A DNA stretch of 64,000 nt from Sipunculus nudus (GCA_026874595.1 CM049317.1:40512401-40576400); one strand, 5' to 3'; numbered from the stretch's first letter, positions 1 to 11,453 are shown. Program-made: numbers and translations. Notes: generated by a model not told the origin, from the sequence alone.

Positions 1-74
1 GAGTCCTGCATAAATTTCAGGAGTCCTGATGGTCATGGCAAAGGAAAGCTATATATAGCACCTAGTGTGTATAT

Positions 75-111
<37 letters not shown>

Positions 112-1354
112 GTTGACAGTTATGATATATATTTAAAACAAATATTTTTTATGGTTGCTTTGTTCTTAAGAAAATGTCATATATTATAATTTGTGCTCCA
201 ACCCATTTAATTAACAATAGGATCTTACACAGGGCTTTGGAAAAATGTTTCTTTTAAAAAAAATATTTTTACTCTTGTTGTATGTGTAAGCATGCAGGTA
301 TACATATTACTGATAGGGAAAAATACACAAGCTTATTCCAAATACTCTTTTAATTGAATGAACTTCTTAGTATCTGAAATAAAATTTATTTTATTAAACA
401 TAAACGCAAATGCTAATGAATAAATCTGCTAGATTACAATTTAAACCATGTTGATCAACAATGAAGCCCGGAAAATTATGTTTAATAATTAATATATTGT
501 GACATGACAAACTGGCACTGACAGCTGCTATTCCAACATGCAAAAGCCCCCCTAAAATAGACGAAAAAAATCTTAATTACATAAAAAAGACCGATTTATT
601 TTCTTTGAAATAGTTTAACAAGGTTAAGGAATGTCACCGGCTATTTTTTGATGGAATAAATGGCCAAATCCCAGCTTTTCCAACTCAGTTCAACGCTCTG
701 AAGAACGTGGTTTGCGACACCCAACTGTCACCTGGCTCCATCATGAACTTGTGTAACCTTTTAATTATAATCAAAGATTATGACGTGTTCATCTGAGCTG
801 GCCTATCAAACACTGCACAGCGCTTTATCTGATTTTGACCGTCTGCGTAAACCCTGCATTCACTAAAACGTTATAACGTTAGTAAATATGTAATTTGGTA
901 ATAACGGCAAGCAGTGAAAAATGGTTCCCTGCTTCCCTTGCGCGAACGCTTCCGGGGACAGTGATGCAATTTTCTTGGCCCGTTTCATGCGGTAAATACG
1001 GCACGATATGAAAAGGTCACTCTTGTTATAATACCCAGCCTGCATTGCGCGAGCTTCTTTATCGCCAACGGTTCACTTTCCTACGGGTTACCGAAATCCC
1101 CCTGTAATAAGCTTCCATTTAATGTACACCTATCCAGAGCTACACTTCCACAAGTGTGGGCTTGCTACATTTCACACTTTCACTGAAATAGAGGCTGGAA
1201 CATACTCATACTGATCTGGTTACCAGGGTTACATCAGTGTTTATCTGCTAACTAGCTGACACTGAGAGAGTCACAGGAACAAAAGAGGCTAATGATCTGG
1301 GGAGGCTGATATCAGAATTACCTCAAGTTAATGGCCCATGAGGTAAATAGAGAT
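1..1354. other. AT-rich DNA without a recognisable gene
   Basis: No open frame here resembles a known protein. The stretch is AT-rich apart from a patch of higher GC at about 640-1110. A 60-codon frame on the minus strand inside that patch has no recognisable motif, so I do not call it a gene. A (TA)n tract lies at 69-112. Recognisable repeat DNA begins at about 1355. Confidence 0.6.
69..112. repeat. (TA)n microsatellite
   Basis: A nearly uninterrupted TA dinucleotide array with one AA slip near position 85. Confidence 0.95.
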
Positions 1355-2261
1355 AGGTATCAAGAAAGCAGGGCTGTCTCATTTGGCTGGCTCTAACATA
1401 TAAACAGTCTCCACTGTTTCCTGTGCCCAGAGACTCTGGGCATTGTATACTGGTTTTACTATAATAATTAAGATCTAATAATTAAGAAGCTAACCATGGT
1501 GAATGCACTGGATTTTCATTAACTTCCAATAAATAATTTTATTACATCAAATTGTCAAATATTATATATTCAGCATGAATATATTTATATGAATTATTCA
1601 CATGAAATGTTTGCATCAATAAGTTTAGTGAAATCATATTGTATTTAAAATTCCAGTGTTTATGACAGAACTTTAATCAGCATTGATAGTAAAGAAATCA
1701 GGATTTATGAGTTGATTAATGTGTAGGATTACTGTATAGGATTAAAGTAGTTGCTGAAAAGATTTTTCCATCATCAAAGGTTTGAAGCAACAATTATTTC
1801 CATACATGCTCTAATTGGCACATGCCAGTGTTATCAATAAAAAAAGAAATGTAAAATAAAGGATAATATGTGATAAAAGAATATTAGATGAAATTATTTT
1901 GCACAAATGACTTCACCATTATATGTTTAAAATATAGTTTACCCATATGTGCTTTCAGTTATTTCTGTTTTGTGTCAAAACACTAATTCAGCAAATGTTT
2001 CAATGCCTGATCCTATAAAGAATACACGCCATGTTCATATATGATGATGACAGCCAGTTTTGCCTTTCCATAAGAGACAAGTGTAAATTGAACATTATGC
2101 AACGATATATTATCATTAGTATAGCTGTCATGCACTTAAATATATGACACCAGACTGCATGTGTTTTGTTTGCAGTTTTTCCTTTTATAAAATTAATCAG
2201 TTGACCTTTCTATCATGAATGATACTTTACATGAACCATGCCTCTGATTATTATAATTTTT

Positions 2262-3979
2262 ATGCCCCCGCCACAAAGTGGCCGGAGCGTATAGTTTTAC
2301 CCATGTCCGTCCTTCCGTCCTTCCGAAATCAAACAGTTGTACGGACTTTTTTTCGCAATGCCTGCAGATATTGGGCCTGATTTTTGGTCTGTGGGCAGAT
2401 ATAGACCAGTTACAGATCGAGTTCGCGTTTTGTCCGAGTTGACCTACTTTTGACTGTTTTACAGCTCCTAAACTTAGAAAATTTCATGAAAAATAGAAAC
2501 TTCATGACAAATACACATGTACGGACTTTTTTTCGCAGTGCCTGCAGATATTGGCCTGATTTTTGGTGTGTAGGCAGATAATGACCCGTTACAGATCAAG
2601 TTCGCGTTTTGTCCGAGATGACCTACTTTTGACTGTTTTACGGCTCCTAAACTTAGAAAATTTCATGAACTATAGACATTTTCATGACAAATACACATGT
2701 ACGGACTTTTTTTCGCAGTGCCTGCAGGTATTGGCCTGTTTTTTGGTGTGTAGGCAGATAATGACCAGTTACAGATCGAGTTCGCGTTTTGTCCCAGTTG
2801 AACTTCTTTTGACTGTTTTACGGCTCCTAAACTTAGAAAATTTTATGAAAAATAGACCTTTTAAATGACAAATACACATGTACGGACTTTTTTTCGCAAT
2901 GCCTGCAGATATTGGCCTGATTTTTGGTGTGTGGGCAGATAATGACCAGTTACAGATCGAGTTCACGTTTCATCCCGGTTGACCTACTTTTGAACGTTTT
3001 ACGCCTCCTTAACTTAGAAAATTTCATGAAAAATATAAATATTCATGACAGATACACATGTACGGACTTTTTTTTCGCAATGCCTGCAGATATTGGCCTG
3101 ATTTTTGGTGTGTGGGCAGATATAGACCAGTTACAGATCGAGTTCGCGTTTCGTCCCAGTTGACCTACTTTTGACCATTTTACGGTTCCTGAACATAGAA
3201 AATTTCATGAAAAATATGAAATTTCATGACAAATACACATGTACAGACTTTTCTTCGCAATACCTGCAGATATTGGCCTGATTTTTGGTGTGTGGGCAGA
3301 TAATGACCAGTTACAGATCAAGTTCACGTTTTTTCCCAGTTGACCTACTTTTGACAATTTGACGGTGCTCTAACATAGAAAATTTCATAAAAAAGTGCAC
3401 ATGTATGGACTTTTTTTCGCAGTACGTGCCTGCAGATACGGGCCTGATTTTTGGTGTGTAGGCAGATAATGACCAGTTACAGATCGAGTTCGCATTTGTC
3501 CCAGTTGACCTACTTTTGACCATTTACATGCTCCTGAACATAGAAAGTTTCATGAAAAATAGAAATTTTCATAACAAATGCATATGTACTGACTTTTTTT
3601 TCTCAATGCCTGCAGATACCACCCTGATTTTTTATGTGTGGGCAGATAATGACAGTTACACATCGAGTTCGCGTTTCGTCCCGGTTGACCTACTTTTGAT
3701 TGTTTTACGGCTCCTAAACATAGAAAATTTCATGAAAGACAGAAATTTTTATGGAAAATGCACATGTATGGACTTTTATCACAATGCCTGCATATACTGG
3801 CATGATTTTTGGTGTGTTGCTTGATAATGACCCGTTACAGATCGAGTTTGCATTTTGCCCTTGTTGACCTACTTTTGACCATACGACACCTCCTGAACTT
3901 AAAAACTTTTTCAAAATTTTACAAATGTTTCTTATTTGCCCCAGGTGGGGGCATTCGTGTCGTTCCGACACATCTAGTT
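2262..3979 (+). mobile_element. Helentron-like non-autonomous element, family 1 copy 1 (pearl-like)
   Basis: The element starts with a hairpin-forming stretch beginning ATGCCCCCGCCAC and carrying GTGGCCGG (2262-2292). It then has eight to nine head-to-tail units of about 180 bp from 2341 to about 3900. It ends with GGGGGCAT, a 6-bp stem hairpin GTGTCG-TTC-CGACAC and the terminus CATCTAGTT (to 3979). ATGCCCCC at the 5' end and GGGGGCAT near the 3' end are subterminal inverted repeats. A T-run lies on each side, and the matching repeat near 49130 lacks the element. This architecture, a tandem core between hairpin-bearing arms in a T-rich target, is that of HINE/pearl elements known from bivalves. 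It encodes no protein. Confidence 0.78.
2341..3900 (+). repeat. 180-bp tandem repeat array
   Basis: Units begin ACGGACTTTTTTTCGCA at 2341, 2521, 2701, 2882, 3062 and 3243, then near 3405, 3586 and 3767, giving a period of 180-181 bp with one shorter unit. Because 180 is a multiple of three, some frames stay open across units and give a repeating 60-residue pattern. I regard these as chance frames. The same array recurs at 20623-21389. Confidence 0.93.
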
Positions 3980-4135
3980 TAAAAAGTTATTGAAAGTAAT
4001 TAATTACTTTTCAAAAGTAATTGTTATTTAATCAGTACTTTGTAAAAATTAAGTAATTTGTAAATGTAATTGTAACTGGGATTTTTTTAAAGTAATTGTA
4101 ATGATTACTTTTCAATGTAATTGGCCCCAACCCTG

Positions 4136-4339
4136 GATAGGAGAGCACAAATGGGCCTTAGGAAGGATAATAGTGTCAGAATTTTACCAGCAGTCCAGGT
4201 GAGAGTCACAGTCATCATGGACTCTGAAGAATATGACAGAAAAATAAATTTACTATTGAAGGCACCTAAACATATGAAAAACTGAGAGCATACCCAACCT
4301 AAAAGTTTATGAACAAGTTAACTAGCCTTCTTGACAAGA
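4136..4339. other. Unassigned non-coding DNA
   Basis: No gene or known repeat was recognised between the hAT-like repeat and the next tandem repeat block. Confidence 0.5.
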
Positions 4340-6375
4340 GCACCACAAATGGTGCATAATACGCCCATTGCATATTTTGTGACCTCTGACCACATTAAAT
4401 ATGCATGAATTTGCTGAGAATGTAATTCAGGTGATAAACTGTATTGGTAATACTCATCATGAGTTCTATGAAAATCCATGAGATTTTTGGTTAAACAGGT
4501 TGGTGCACCAAAGTGTGATGACCTCTGACCTCGTTAAATATGCATGGATTTTGCTGGAAAAAAGTAGAACTTAGGTGAGATATATCAGTATCTATTCTGT
4601 CATATTGACCCCTAAAAAAATTAATTTTCTGAAGGTCGAAATGAAGGAGGATATTTCAAATTATTATTCTACAAATTACGAGGTGGTGGAATCACTTGGT
4701 TCAAGAGATCGCCGGTGGGCACCTAGTCAGTCACGGTGGTTGTGTGCGTACGGAAGGACAGGGTTCGCATGACACTCTAGCGATACTTCAGTGTAACAAC
4801 TATCAACTGAAAGTCTCATATTCTTCAAAATAACATCATACTATTTAATGAAACATTGTTTAAATTGTGTGTTGCTTCTAAGACCGCTACGTTTGTGGTG
4901 TGACAATGACAGCACGAGCCCGATGAGATGCGTGTTAGTTGTTTAAAGTTTACCTACCAGGCGGCGATATAGGCGGACAGAGGGACATGCGTACGTAAGA
5001 TAGTAGAAGACTTCATAAAAAATAACTGACTATTATCAGGTAATTTTGATTTGCATAATATGTAATAAATATGGGAAAGTAAAGGAGCGTTAAAGAATAT
5101 ACAATCAGAAATAGCCGTAGGCCTAGTTCCTGTGTTCTCGATCGGGCACTTTTGAACACATGGTCACCCATCCAAAAGCTTAATTATTTTTTTATCTTTA
5201 TTGCTAAATATCCCACGTGAATTGCACAGGGGGCACATGGGCACCAGGAATGGTACACAAGTTTGCTTAGTCACGGACTTCCATTTGGAACTATAAAACA
5301 CTTTTTTCATATGAAATTGATAGCTTGATATGGATGCTGCGTGATGTCATGTCATGTTATAAGAATGCTAGTCAGATACAAACTGAGGAGGGGTTTTACT
5401 TAAACATCTTCGGCAGTAAACATCGTTGGCAGTCGCAAAATTATAATAATTTAGAAATTGAGTTTTCAAAATATTTCAGTTAATTACAGAGGAAAACCGC
5501 AAGGGCGCAAGACTCCCACGCCAATCCTTTGATGATTAATTAATATGCTGGATCAAAACGCACCTTGACCAAACGAGTGATCGTTACAATCGTTTGTTGA
5601 ACAAGAAAGCAGGTGTTTTGCTCCTTTTATCAAGCATGCCAGGACTCTTGTCTGCATGCAGGGGCACAGCGATAGCTGAAATTCTGCCATTTTGAAACTT
5701 GCCGACACTTTCATGTTTGCATCAAAAGCATTCATGATAGAACTTATATCATCAACATTCTAGGCTTGTTCATTAAATTTGATTCGCGGTCGAAAATTAG
5801 ACTAAATTAATGTCACCAAACATTTTCGATGGTCGAATTAATATAGGGGTCGATGTGATAGAATAAATATGGTATATTCTATTGAGTTTCATCAAATCCA
5901 TTTTATTCCTTGTACGTTATCTCAGCAAAACCACGAATTGGCTTGTAAAAAGCAGCCTGGTGACTTGTGACCTCATTAAATATGTAAATTTTGCTGAGAA
6001 TTTAATTAAGGTGAGAAACTTTTTGTAAAATAGGTATAATGAGTTTCATAAAAATCCATAGGATTTTTGGTAAGTCACCAAGGTACCTCCAAAGTGACCT
6101 CCGACCTCATTAAATATGAGTGGATTTTGCTCGAAACGAACTTAGATGAGATATTTTTTATTTACATATCTGTTGAGTTTTATCAAAACCATCACATTCC
6201 TTTTAAGTTATTGAGGCGACACCACAAAGTAGCCTAGTGAACTCAGACCTCAGGCCTGGATTTCGCCCATAATCAAACTTGGGCGAGATCATCTATTGGT
6301 TAGTTATGGTGAGTTTCCTGAGAATCCATCACAGCCCCAGTAAGTTAGCGCGGCGACACTAAAAGTTAAAGGTCA
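4340..6375 (+). repeat. Old diverged tandem repeat (about 140 bp), split by an insertion
   Basis: Related units carry the words GACCTC and ATTAAATATG followed by TTTTGCTG and TGAGATAT. They appear near 4380, 4519, 5960 and 6090, with a weaker one near 6236. The spacing is about 130-150 bp within each block. The run is broken between 4593 and 5865 by an inverted-repeat element. Unit divergence is high, so the array is old. Confidence 0.6.
4593..5865. mobile_element. 1.27-kb terminal-inverted-repeat element (MITE-like)
   Basis: The left end (4593-4614) and the complement of the right end (5844-5865) share TATTCT, then TCA, AT and GACCCCTA, with three mismatches over about 22 bp. The element sits inside an older tandem repeat that continues on both sides. 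Flanking sequences resemble each other (TATCAGTATC against TATGGTATAT), but no exact target duplication can be read. No transposase frame is present inside, so it is non-autonomous. Superfamily undetermined. Confidence 0.5.
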
Positions 6376-6393
6376 GACAATCAGTATACCATA

Positions 6394-7571
6394 ATGCGTC
6401 CCGTCATACACTGGTATATCAAAACTGGAAAGAACAAGATGAACATCTTTACCCAACTACAGAAAATCACCCGAAACTACCCAATGTATATACGAAAGAA
6501 ATACCACTCCCAACTGATAGTCCCGAGCATAGGAACCTTTTCTTTCAGTCAGCAAGTTATTTGGCAGATATCCTTGGGCCATTCGTTGGAAAGACAAAGC
6601 ACCCCATTAAGAACAGTGGAGAGTTCATGAAGAAGATCAGTGAACTAGGACGCCCACCAAACAGATGGTTTCATTTGAGGTACCCTGTTTACAAGCATCC
6701 CAGACATCGACACAGTAACAGCCACTCAAAAAGCACATGGAGAGGAATGATACCTGGAAGACCCGTATAATGCTTGTCTTGGGGAACGTCATTCAGTTAA
6801 TAGAAATATGTTTGTTAACCACATACTTGGTAGATCAGGCGGCATTTTTCAAGGGAGCAGCCATGGGATCACCAGTATCACCTATCATTGCTAACATTTT
6901 CATGGAAGCCTTAGAGCAAGAAGTATCACCCATCATTGCTAACATCTACATGGAAGCCTTAGAGCAAGAAGCCATCACCTCGACAACATCGCCCCCAAAG
7001 ATCTGGCTTTGGTATGTAGATGACACATTCAGTGCTCCACCGCTATGAGATAAAACCATTTACAGACCATCTCAACAACAGGGACCCCAACATCCAGTTT
7101 ATGAGAGAGATGGAGGAGGAAGGTAAATTGGCATTTCTAGATACCCTAATCCATCTACAGGAGAACTGGACGATTAAAACAAGCGACTACAGGAAAGCCA
7201 CACTTACTGACCGGTACTTGACCTTTGCGTCACATCACCCTCTGGAACACAAGAGTTCCGTGGTCTGCACTCTATTCCAAAGAGCCCAGAGCATAGTGTC
7301 TGAGGAGGAAGAGAGCATTTGGTAAAGGAAATACATATGTTAAGCATTATGAGCCAATGGTTATACCGACTAGATAATGGGTACCATCAAGAAAAAAGAC
7401 AACATCTAATAGAAAAAATGCTACCACCAGGAAAACCAGATGTATGATGATAGGCTTACCATATATAAAGAACACCTCAGAGAAACTCCAGAGAATCTTC
7501 CGGAAATACAACATCCAAGTGTTCCGCAAACTACTCAGCACATTGAGACCAATCTTTGTAATTATAAACCC
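6394..7571 (+). pseudogene. Penelope-like element reverse transcriptase, broken
   Basis: Several plus-strand frames together spell a Penelope-like (PLE) reverse transcriptase. A fingers segment around SIGTF and LADILGPFVGKT lies at 6510-6640. A motif A region LFTSIPD lies at about 6681-6701, motif B MGSPVSPIIAN at about 6865-6905, and the catalytic motif YVDD at 7013-7024. The segment FLDTLIHL follows near 7130, and KNTSEKLQRIFRKYNIQVF near 7465-7530 matches the connector that precedes the GIY-YIG nuclease in PLEs. The catalytic Asp pair is kept, but at least three frame changes and in-frame stops break the gene. The sequence ends at 7571, exactly where a Gypsy LTR begins, so the GIY-YIG domain is missing. 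A 48-bp in-frame duplication lies next to motif B. Known PLE proteins use RT plus GIY-YIG for target-primed insertion; this copy cannot. Confidence 0.85.
6874..6969 (+). repeat. 48-bp tandem duplication inside the PLE RT gene
   Basis: Two adjacent 48-bp units (6874-6921 and 6922-6969) encode SPIIANIFMEALEQEV and SPIIANIYMEALEQEA. The duplication adds exactly 16 codons right after the Gly-Ser of motif B, in the palm region. Confidence 0.93.
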
Positions 7572-7960
7572 TGTACCAATTTTTCACTCCAACTCCTCGG
7601 GAGGTACCTATATCCTGAAAAGCTTCTGACTGAGCGATAATAACCAGGCTTTATTGAAATTAGGGGGGGGGGGTTGTTCTCTTTGCTGGGGGCAGAAACA
7701 AACACGGATCAACTAAACAAAAACACTTTTATTAAATAAACTTATATATAGTGGTCTCTTCTTTTGCTCCCTGTCTGTGCATCCAGCGCACAGCCGTCAA
7801 TTCTCTCACACCGTTAGTCTCTCGAGCTCTCCTCAGATCAATCTCCACTCCACAATACACAACAACCCACCAAGTTCTGCCTACATGTTCTGTAGCCTTG
7901 CTCCCTATCTCTCTCTCTTCCGGGATGGTCTCCATAACCCATTTATACCAGATTGCCACA
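7572..7960 (-). mobile_element. Ty3/Gypsy 3' LTR (element A)
   Basis: On the minus strand the LTR would run TGTGGCAATC to TTGGTACA. It has a TATA box (TATAAAT, about 7941-7947) near its start and an AATAAA signal (7650-7655) further along. It is preceded on the minus strand by a polypurine tract, AAGGAGGGGGGACAT (7961-7975), as expected just upstream of a 3' LTR. A related LTR lies at 41966-42308. The inner border touches the point where the Penelope-like coding sequence stops, so the Gypsy element probably inserted into that PLE. The second LTR was not found, so the outer limits rest on the TG/CA rule and the comparison between the two LTRs. Confidence 0.7.
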
Positions 7961-7975
7961 ATGTCCCCCCTCCTT
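7961..7975 (-). promoter_or_regulatory. Polypurine tract of Gypsy element A
   Basis: The minus strand reads AAGGAGGGGGGACAT immediately before the 3' LTR. In LTR retrotransposons this is the plus-strand DNA primer. Confidence 0.65.
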
Positions 7976-8488
7976 AAAGAAAAGGCTTGTCACCGAGCAT
8001 TATTTAAAAAAAATCAAAATACAAATACACACCTTACTCCTGAGATGACTGTTACATGCATTCAGATATTTCTCTGTCACACTCATGGAGGGCATCCATC
8101 TGATGCCAAATCACCCGCAACTCTTTGAACAACATCGTGGTATTCTGCTGGGGAGTATCCAAAGGGGCACGTACTTCTCTGAGTCCCACAGCAGAAGATT
8201 TAGGTGAGACCGGGGCCCTTGCTTCTCTACTCTCCTCTTCAACCCAGGCCCAAGCAAATGATAAAGTCAGAGGATTAGCCTGCAGAGGTCATCCTGTCAG
8301 TGGGTTGAACGATAGTGATGCGATCTGGCTAGAGGGTGCATAGTTCGGGTTCGGTTTGAGGATCCATGGCAGGTGATGCCCCGATTCCTCAGCTGCTTCC
8401 CGGCTCCCACCGGGGTGGCTACACCACTCAAGATGCCTCCTCACCATACCATCTCGAGGATTAGCATAGCAGGCCTCATTACCAATCG

Positions 8489-8528
8489 GATATATATATA
8501 TGTAAATGTATGTATGTATATATATCTA

Positions 8529-8596
<68 letters not shown>
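8489..8596. repeat. (TA)n microsatellite
   Basis: About 100 bp of TA dinucleotides with a few TGTA units at the left. It abuts the zinc-finger remnant at 8600-8695. Long Tyr-Ile frames in both directions are translation artefacts. Confidence 0.95.
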
Positions 8597-8598
<2 letters not shown>

Positions 8599-8599
8599 C

Positions 8600-9190
8600 A
8601 TCTCTGGCAGGTGATTCCTTTGAAAATGCCATTCCAGTCTTTCAAAGGTAGGATAAACCTGACCACACCCCAAACTGGTGCAGGCAGCACACTGTCATTT
8701 ATCCCTGTTCTGCCAGGGGTCTCTGCTTTGGGGGGCTTCCTTCGGCAATGACTACCCTTCCACTGTAGGTCTAGCTCGGCCTGAGCAGACCTGGCCACCT
8801 CAGGATGGTTCTCTCCAATGACAAGAAGGTGGAGGTACACCAGTTCTTACACCTTGGGTTTGGCATTTATTCTTGCGCGACAAGACCTGGTGGCAAGCTC
8901 AACCTGGCCTGAGTATGAGGGTGACGGTTTTCCCTTCTTTAGGGCCTGCTCCCATATCGGCTTTCCCACATCTTCTTCTGTCATCTCTTGCAGATATTCT
9001 GAGATGTCCCTGCAGAACCCTTGGGACTCTGGGGCCACAAAATCCCCCGTCTGAGGGTCTTGTACCCTAAAATCCTGATTTTGCTTGAGAGGATTATTTG
9101 GAAAAAAAGTATGCTCGGCAACAGAGCATTGCTCTGCTTTGCTGCGGGCTCCTGCTTCTCATCTAGGCTGAGGGTCTCTCCCAACAGCAT
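8600..9190 (-). pseudogene. Degraded Gypsy-associated polypeptide with a C2H2-type finger
   Basis: Minus-strand frames between the Gypsy pol and its 3' LTR retain protein-like sequence. One segment (about 8847-9038) reads EYLQEMTEEDVGKPIWEQAL, rich in acidic and amphipathic residues. Further downstream, about 8600-8690, is a C2H2 finger with exact spacing C-x4-C-x12-H-x4-H, including the core [17 protein letters not shown] (TA)n array follows at once. I do not recognise the full protein. It may be the tail of the polyprotein or an extra domain of Gypsy element A, or a captured host fragment. Frames are broken, so no intact product is expected. Confidence 0.45.
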
Positions 9191-9434
9191 CGTCAGCCAT
9201 CGTCAGTCAGCAACACACAAAACAGAAGAAGCAACTATAAGTTTAGGAATCTCCGAAATTCTACAAGTCTAACCATTTCAGAGCTTTTTGCGAACACTTG
9301 CCTCGCCCTAACTCCTCTACTACTTCTACAGGACTAGAGGGAGTCTCCCCATCACTGTAATCAACACCGGACTCTGAGCTCAGGTCCAATCCATCTCCAC
9401 TCATCTCTGGTTCTAGCAACACTTGGTGGGACCC

Positions 9435-10800
9435 TTATCTCCGCCAATCCACACGCTCATCGCCATTGACATATTCACATGACACAACATGTCCCAAGAA
9501 CTTTACACTCTGCTGGAATAAAATAAATTTCTTGTGTTTCAGCCTCAACTCTGCTGATCTCAGTCTGTTGAATACCATCTTCAAGCCTGCCGGAGCCTGG
9601 TCAAAGTCTGCACCAAACACAATTATGTCGTCAAGATACATGAGACATCTCTCCCAGTGCAGACTTCAGAGTACCAGTTCCATTAACCTGGAAAAGGTTG
9701 CTAGGGCACTGCTAAGCACAAATGGCATGAGCCACCATTGGAAGAGTCCCTTCCTGGTCGCGAATGCCGTCTTTGACCAGTCTTTCTCTGCCATGCTCCC
9801 CTGCCAGTAACCACTAGCAAGATCAAGGGTACTGAACCACTGTGCGCCTGACAGTGTATCAATAGTTTCATCCTCTCGCTGTAGTGGATACGCGTCTTTA
9901 AGGAGGGTCACCTCGTTTTAACTCTATAATCCACACAAAATCTGGTGGATCCGTCACGCTTGGTTACAAGTACAATAGGGCTAACCCATGGACTATCACT
10001 TGGCTCGATAAAGCCTTTATTGAGCATCTTGTGGATCTCTTGGTTTGCTATTTCCTGTTGAGCTAACAGCAACCTCCATTGATGCTGTTTCACTGATGGG
10101 GGACCCTCTGTATCAATTGTGCGTTCTACCATATTGGTGAGTTGCAAAGCTCTGTCTTGTGAAGTGAACACATCACTGTATATGGCTACCAGTCGCTGTA
10201 CATGTTTTCTCTGGTCAGGCATCAACTTATTGGATATATCCTCTAACATCCATTCCAAATATTCCGGCATCGAGGCTTCAGTGGGGGAGCTCCACACCAC
10301 CGACTGAGTCACATCAGGGACTCTATTAACTTCCTCCACCACGCCTACTGTGAGTCTGGCAGGCAAGTACTTAGACTCTTCAACTAAGTTCATCAACGTG
10401 ACTGGCACGCTCAACTTTGTGTATTGACCAGGTATTGACCAGAGCTGTTCCCATGAAGAGACCTTACTCCTCAACCAATGCACCAAACCCACCTCAGGTT
10501 GGCCGTTTTCAGCCCTGAGCTTTTCCAACAAGGCAGCTGCTCTAACCTTGTGTCTTGGTGGTACCTCAAGAAACTCAGTCTTACTTTGCGACAGTCATCA
10601 CTGGATTCCCGTAACATGTGCCATTCTTGTTTAATATGTAAGATCCCAAACTTTGTGTCCATCAAGCAACCAACATCTCGCATAAAATCAATTCCAAGAA
10701 TTTCCTTCAAGAAACCCAACTTGGAAATTGCAAAGATACGGTTCCAGACCTGTACTATAAATAAGATAAATCTTATAATTTCACATTTTTTCAGCAACAA
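9435..10800 (-). pseudogene. Ty3/Gypsy pol fragment (protease edge and reverse transcriptase), element A
   Basis: Read on the minus strand, 10800-10600 holds EILGIDFMRDVGCLMD, the segment after a retroviral-type protease. The frame at 10531-9908 leads into reverse transcriptase, with HKMLNKGFIEPSDSPWVSPI and VLVTKRDGSTRFCVDYR near its end. It continues at 9911-9666 with motif A, FSTLDLASGYWQ. The palm motif YLDDIIVFGADF lies at the start of 9641-9435, followed by FLGHVVS. The usual enzyme copies element RNA to DNA in a particle. Here, frame changes near 9908 and 9650 and loss of RNase H and integrase make the gene dead. It ends abruptly near 10800 with no 5' LTR. The 3' LTR at 7572-7960 has the same orientation and probably belongs to it. 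Confidence 0.88.
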
Positions 10801-11419
10801 GCAGTAACAACAGAGACCCCTCCCCCTACTTACCCCTTCAATACACAGGACAAATAAGCGAATCTAATAATTTTAATGTTGAATTAATTCTTTTTGTTCA
10901 GACTTGGACAATTTTGATTTTTTTCAGAAAAGAATGTTCAGGAATTTAATCCTAATATTAAAATGTAATAAAATATTAGGATCTAATGTTAGTGCTGACT
11001 AGATTTAAGAAGATAAAAAGCATTTGTAGCATTTCATTTATATCTCTTAAAGTTGGCTTGGCCTAAGTGTGAATAACACTGTTAAACTTAGTTTTAAAAT
11101 CAGGAATATTGATCAAACTTTGTTGGATTAATTTTTAACTCATATTGCCATATATTTATCTTTTAACAACCTAATTACCTTCACACGTTATTTGTTTATG
11201 AAATGTAACTTTTATATAACATTTACGGTAGAACCATTTTTTCCCTTGGTGCATCATTAAATGGTTTCACGCCACAGGTTTTATTTATTACACAGTGCAT
11301 ATGCTTGAGCTCATGTCCATTATTCTATAATTGACAGAGTTTCATTTTAGCAGGGCCATTTTCTCTTAGCTTTTCAAATGCTTATATAGCTCTTGCAGTT
11401 GCTAATATTTTCCAAAATT
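10801..11419. other. AT-rich DNA, probably interior of a truncated Helentron-like element
   Basis: No gene is visible. The sequence leads without a visible break into the family-2 3' terminus at 11420-11453, so it may be the interior of a 5'-truncated copy. I found no 5' hairpin and no tandem units in it. Confidence 0.4.
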
Positions 11420-11453
11420 CAGCTGAGAGATGTGACCCATGGGTCCCTTGTTT
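11420..11453 (+). mobile_element. Helentron-like family 2, 3' terminus
   Basis: The sequence CAGCTGAG, a hairpin TGACCCATGGGTC and the terminus CCTTGTTT match the 3' end of the full-length family-2 element at 29927-31858. It stops exactly where minus-strand tyrosine-recombinase coding sequence begins at 11454, so it marks an insertion into that gene. Confidence 0.7.

Larger units (their letters stand above)
1355..4135 (+). mobile_element. hAT-like non-autonomous repeat, copy A (interrupted)
   Basis: This non-coding repeat matches 48168-49292 along almost its whole length, from the word GCAGGGCTGTCTC near 1371 to the right end. The right end is rich in GTAATTAC-type words and stops with CCCAACCCTG at 4135, whose complement CAGGGTTGGG is a common hAT terminal sequence. 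No matching left terminus was found, so the copy is probably 5' truncated. It is split at 2262-3979 by a Helentron-like element that copy B lacks. Assignment to hAT rests on the terminus and on the subterminal AATTAC richness, and is an inference. Confidence 0.6.

Noticed and set aside
863-1045. Minus-strand 60-codon frame in a GC-richer patch
   Set aside because: No motif, no clear splice sites or homology that I can recognise; left as non-coding.
1228-1240. CAGGGTTAC as the missing left terminus of the hAT-like repeat A
   Set aside because: Copy B shows no homology there, and the terminus should read CAGGGTTGGG.
2341-3900. Possible CRISPR-like array of repeats
   Set aside because: Repeats are contiguous 180-bp units without unique spacers, in eukaryotic DNA.
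8373-8840. Frames with long Tyr-Ile stretches on both strands
   Set aside because: Pure translation of a (TA)n microsatellite.
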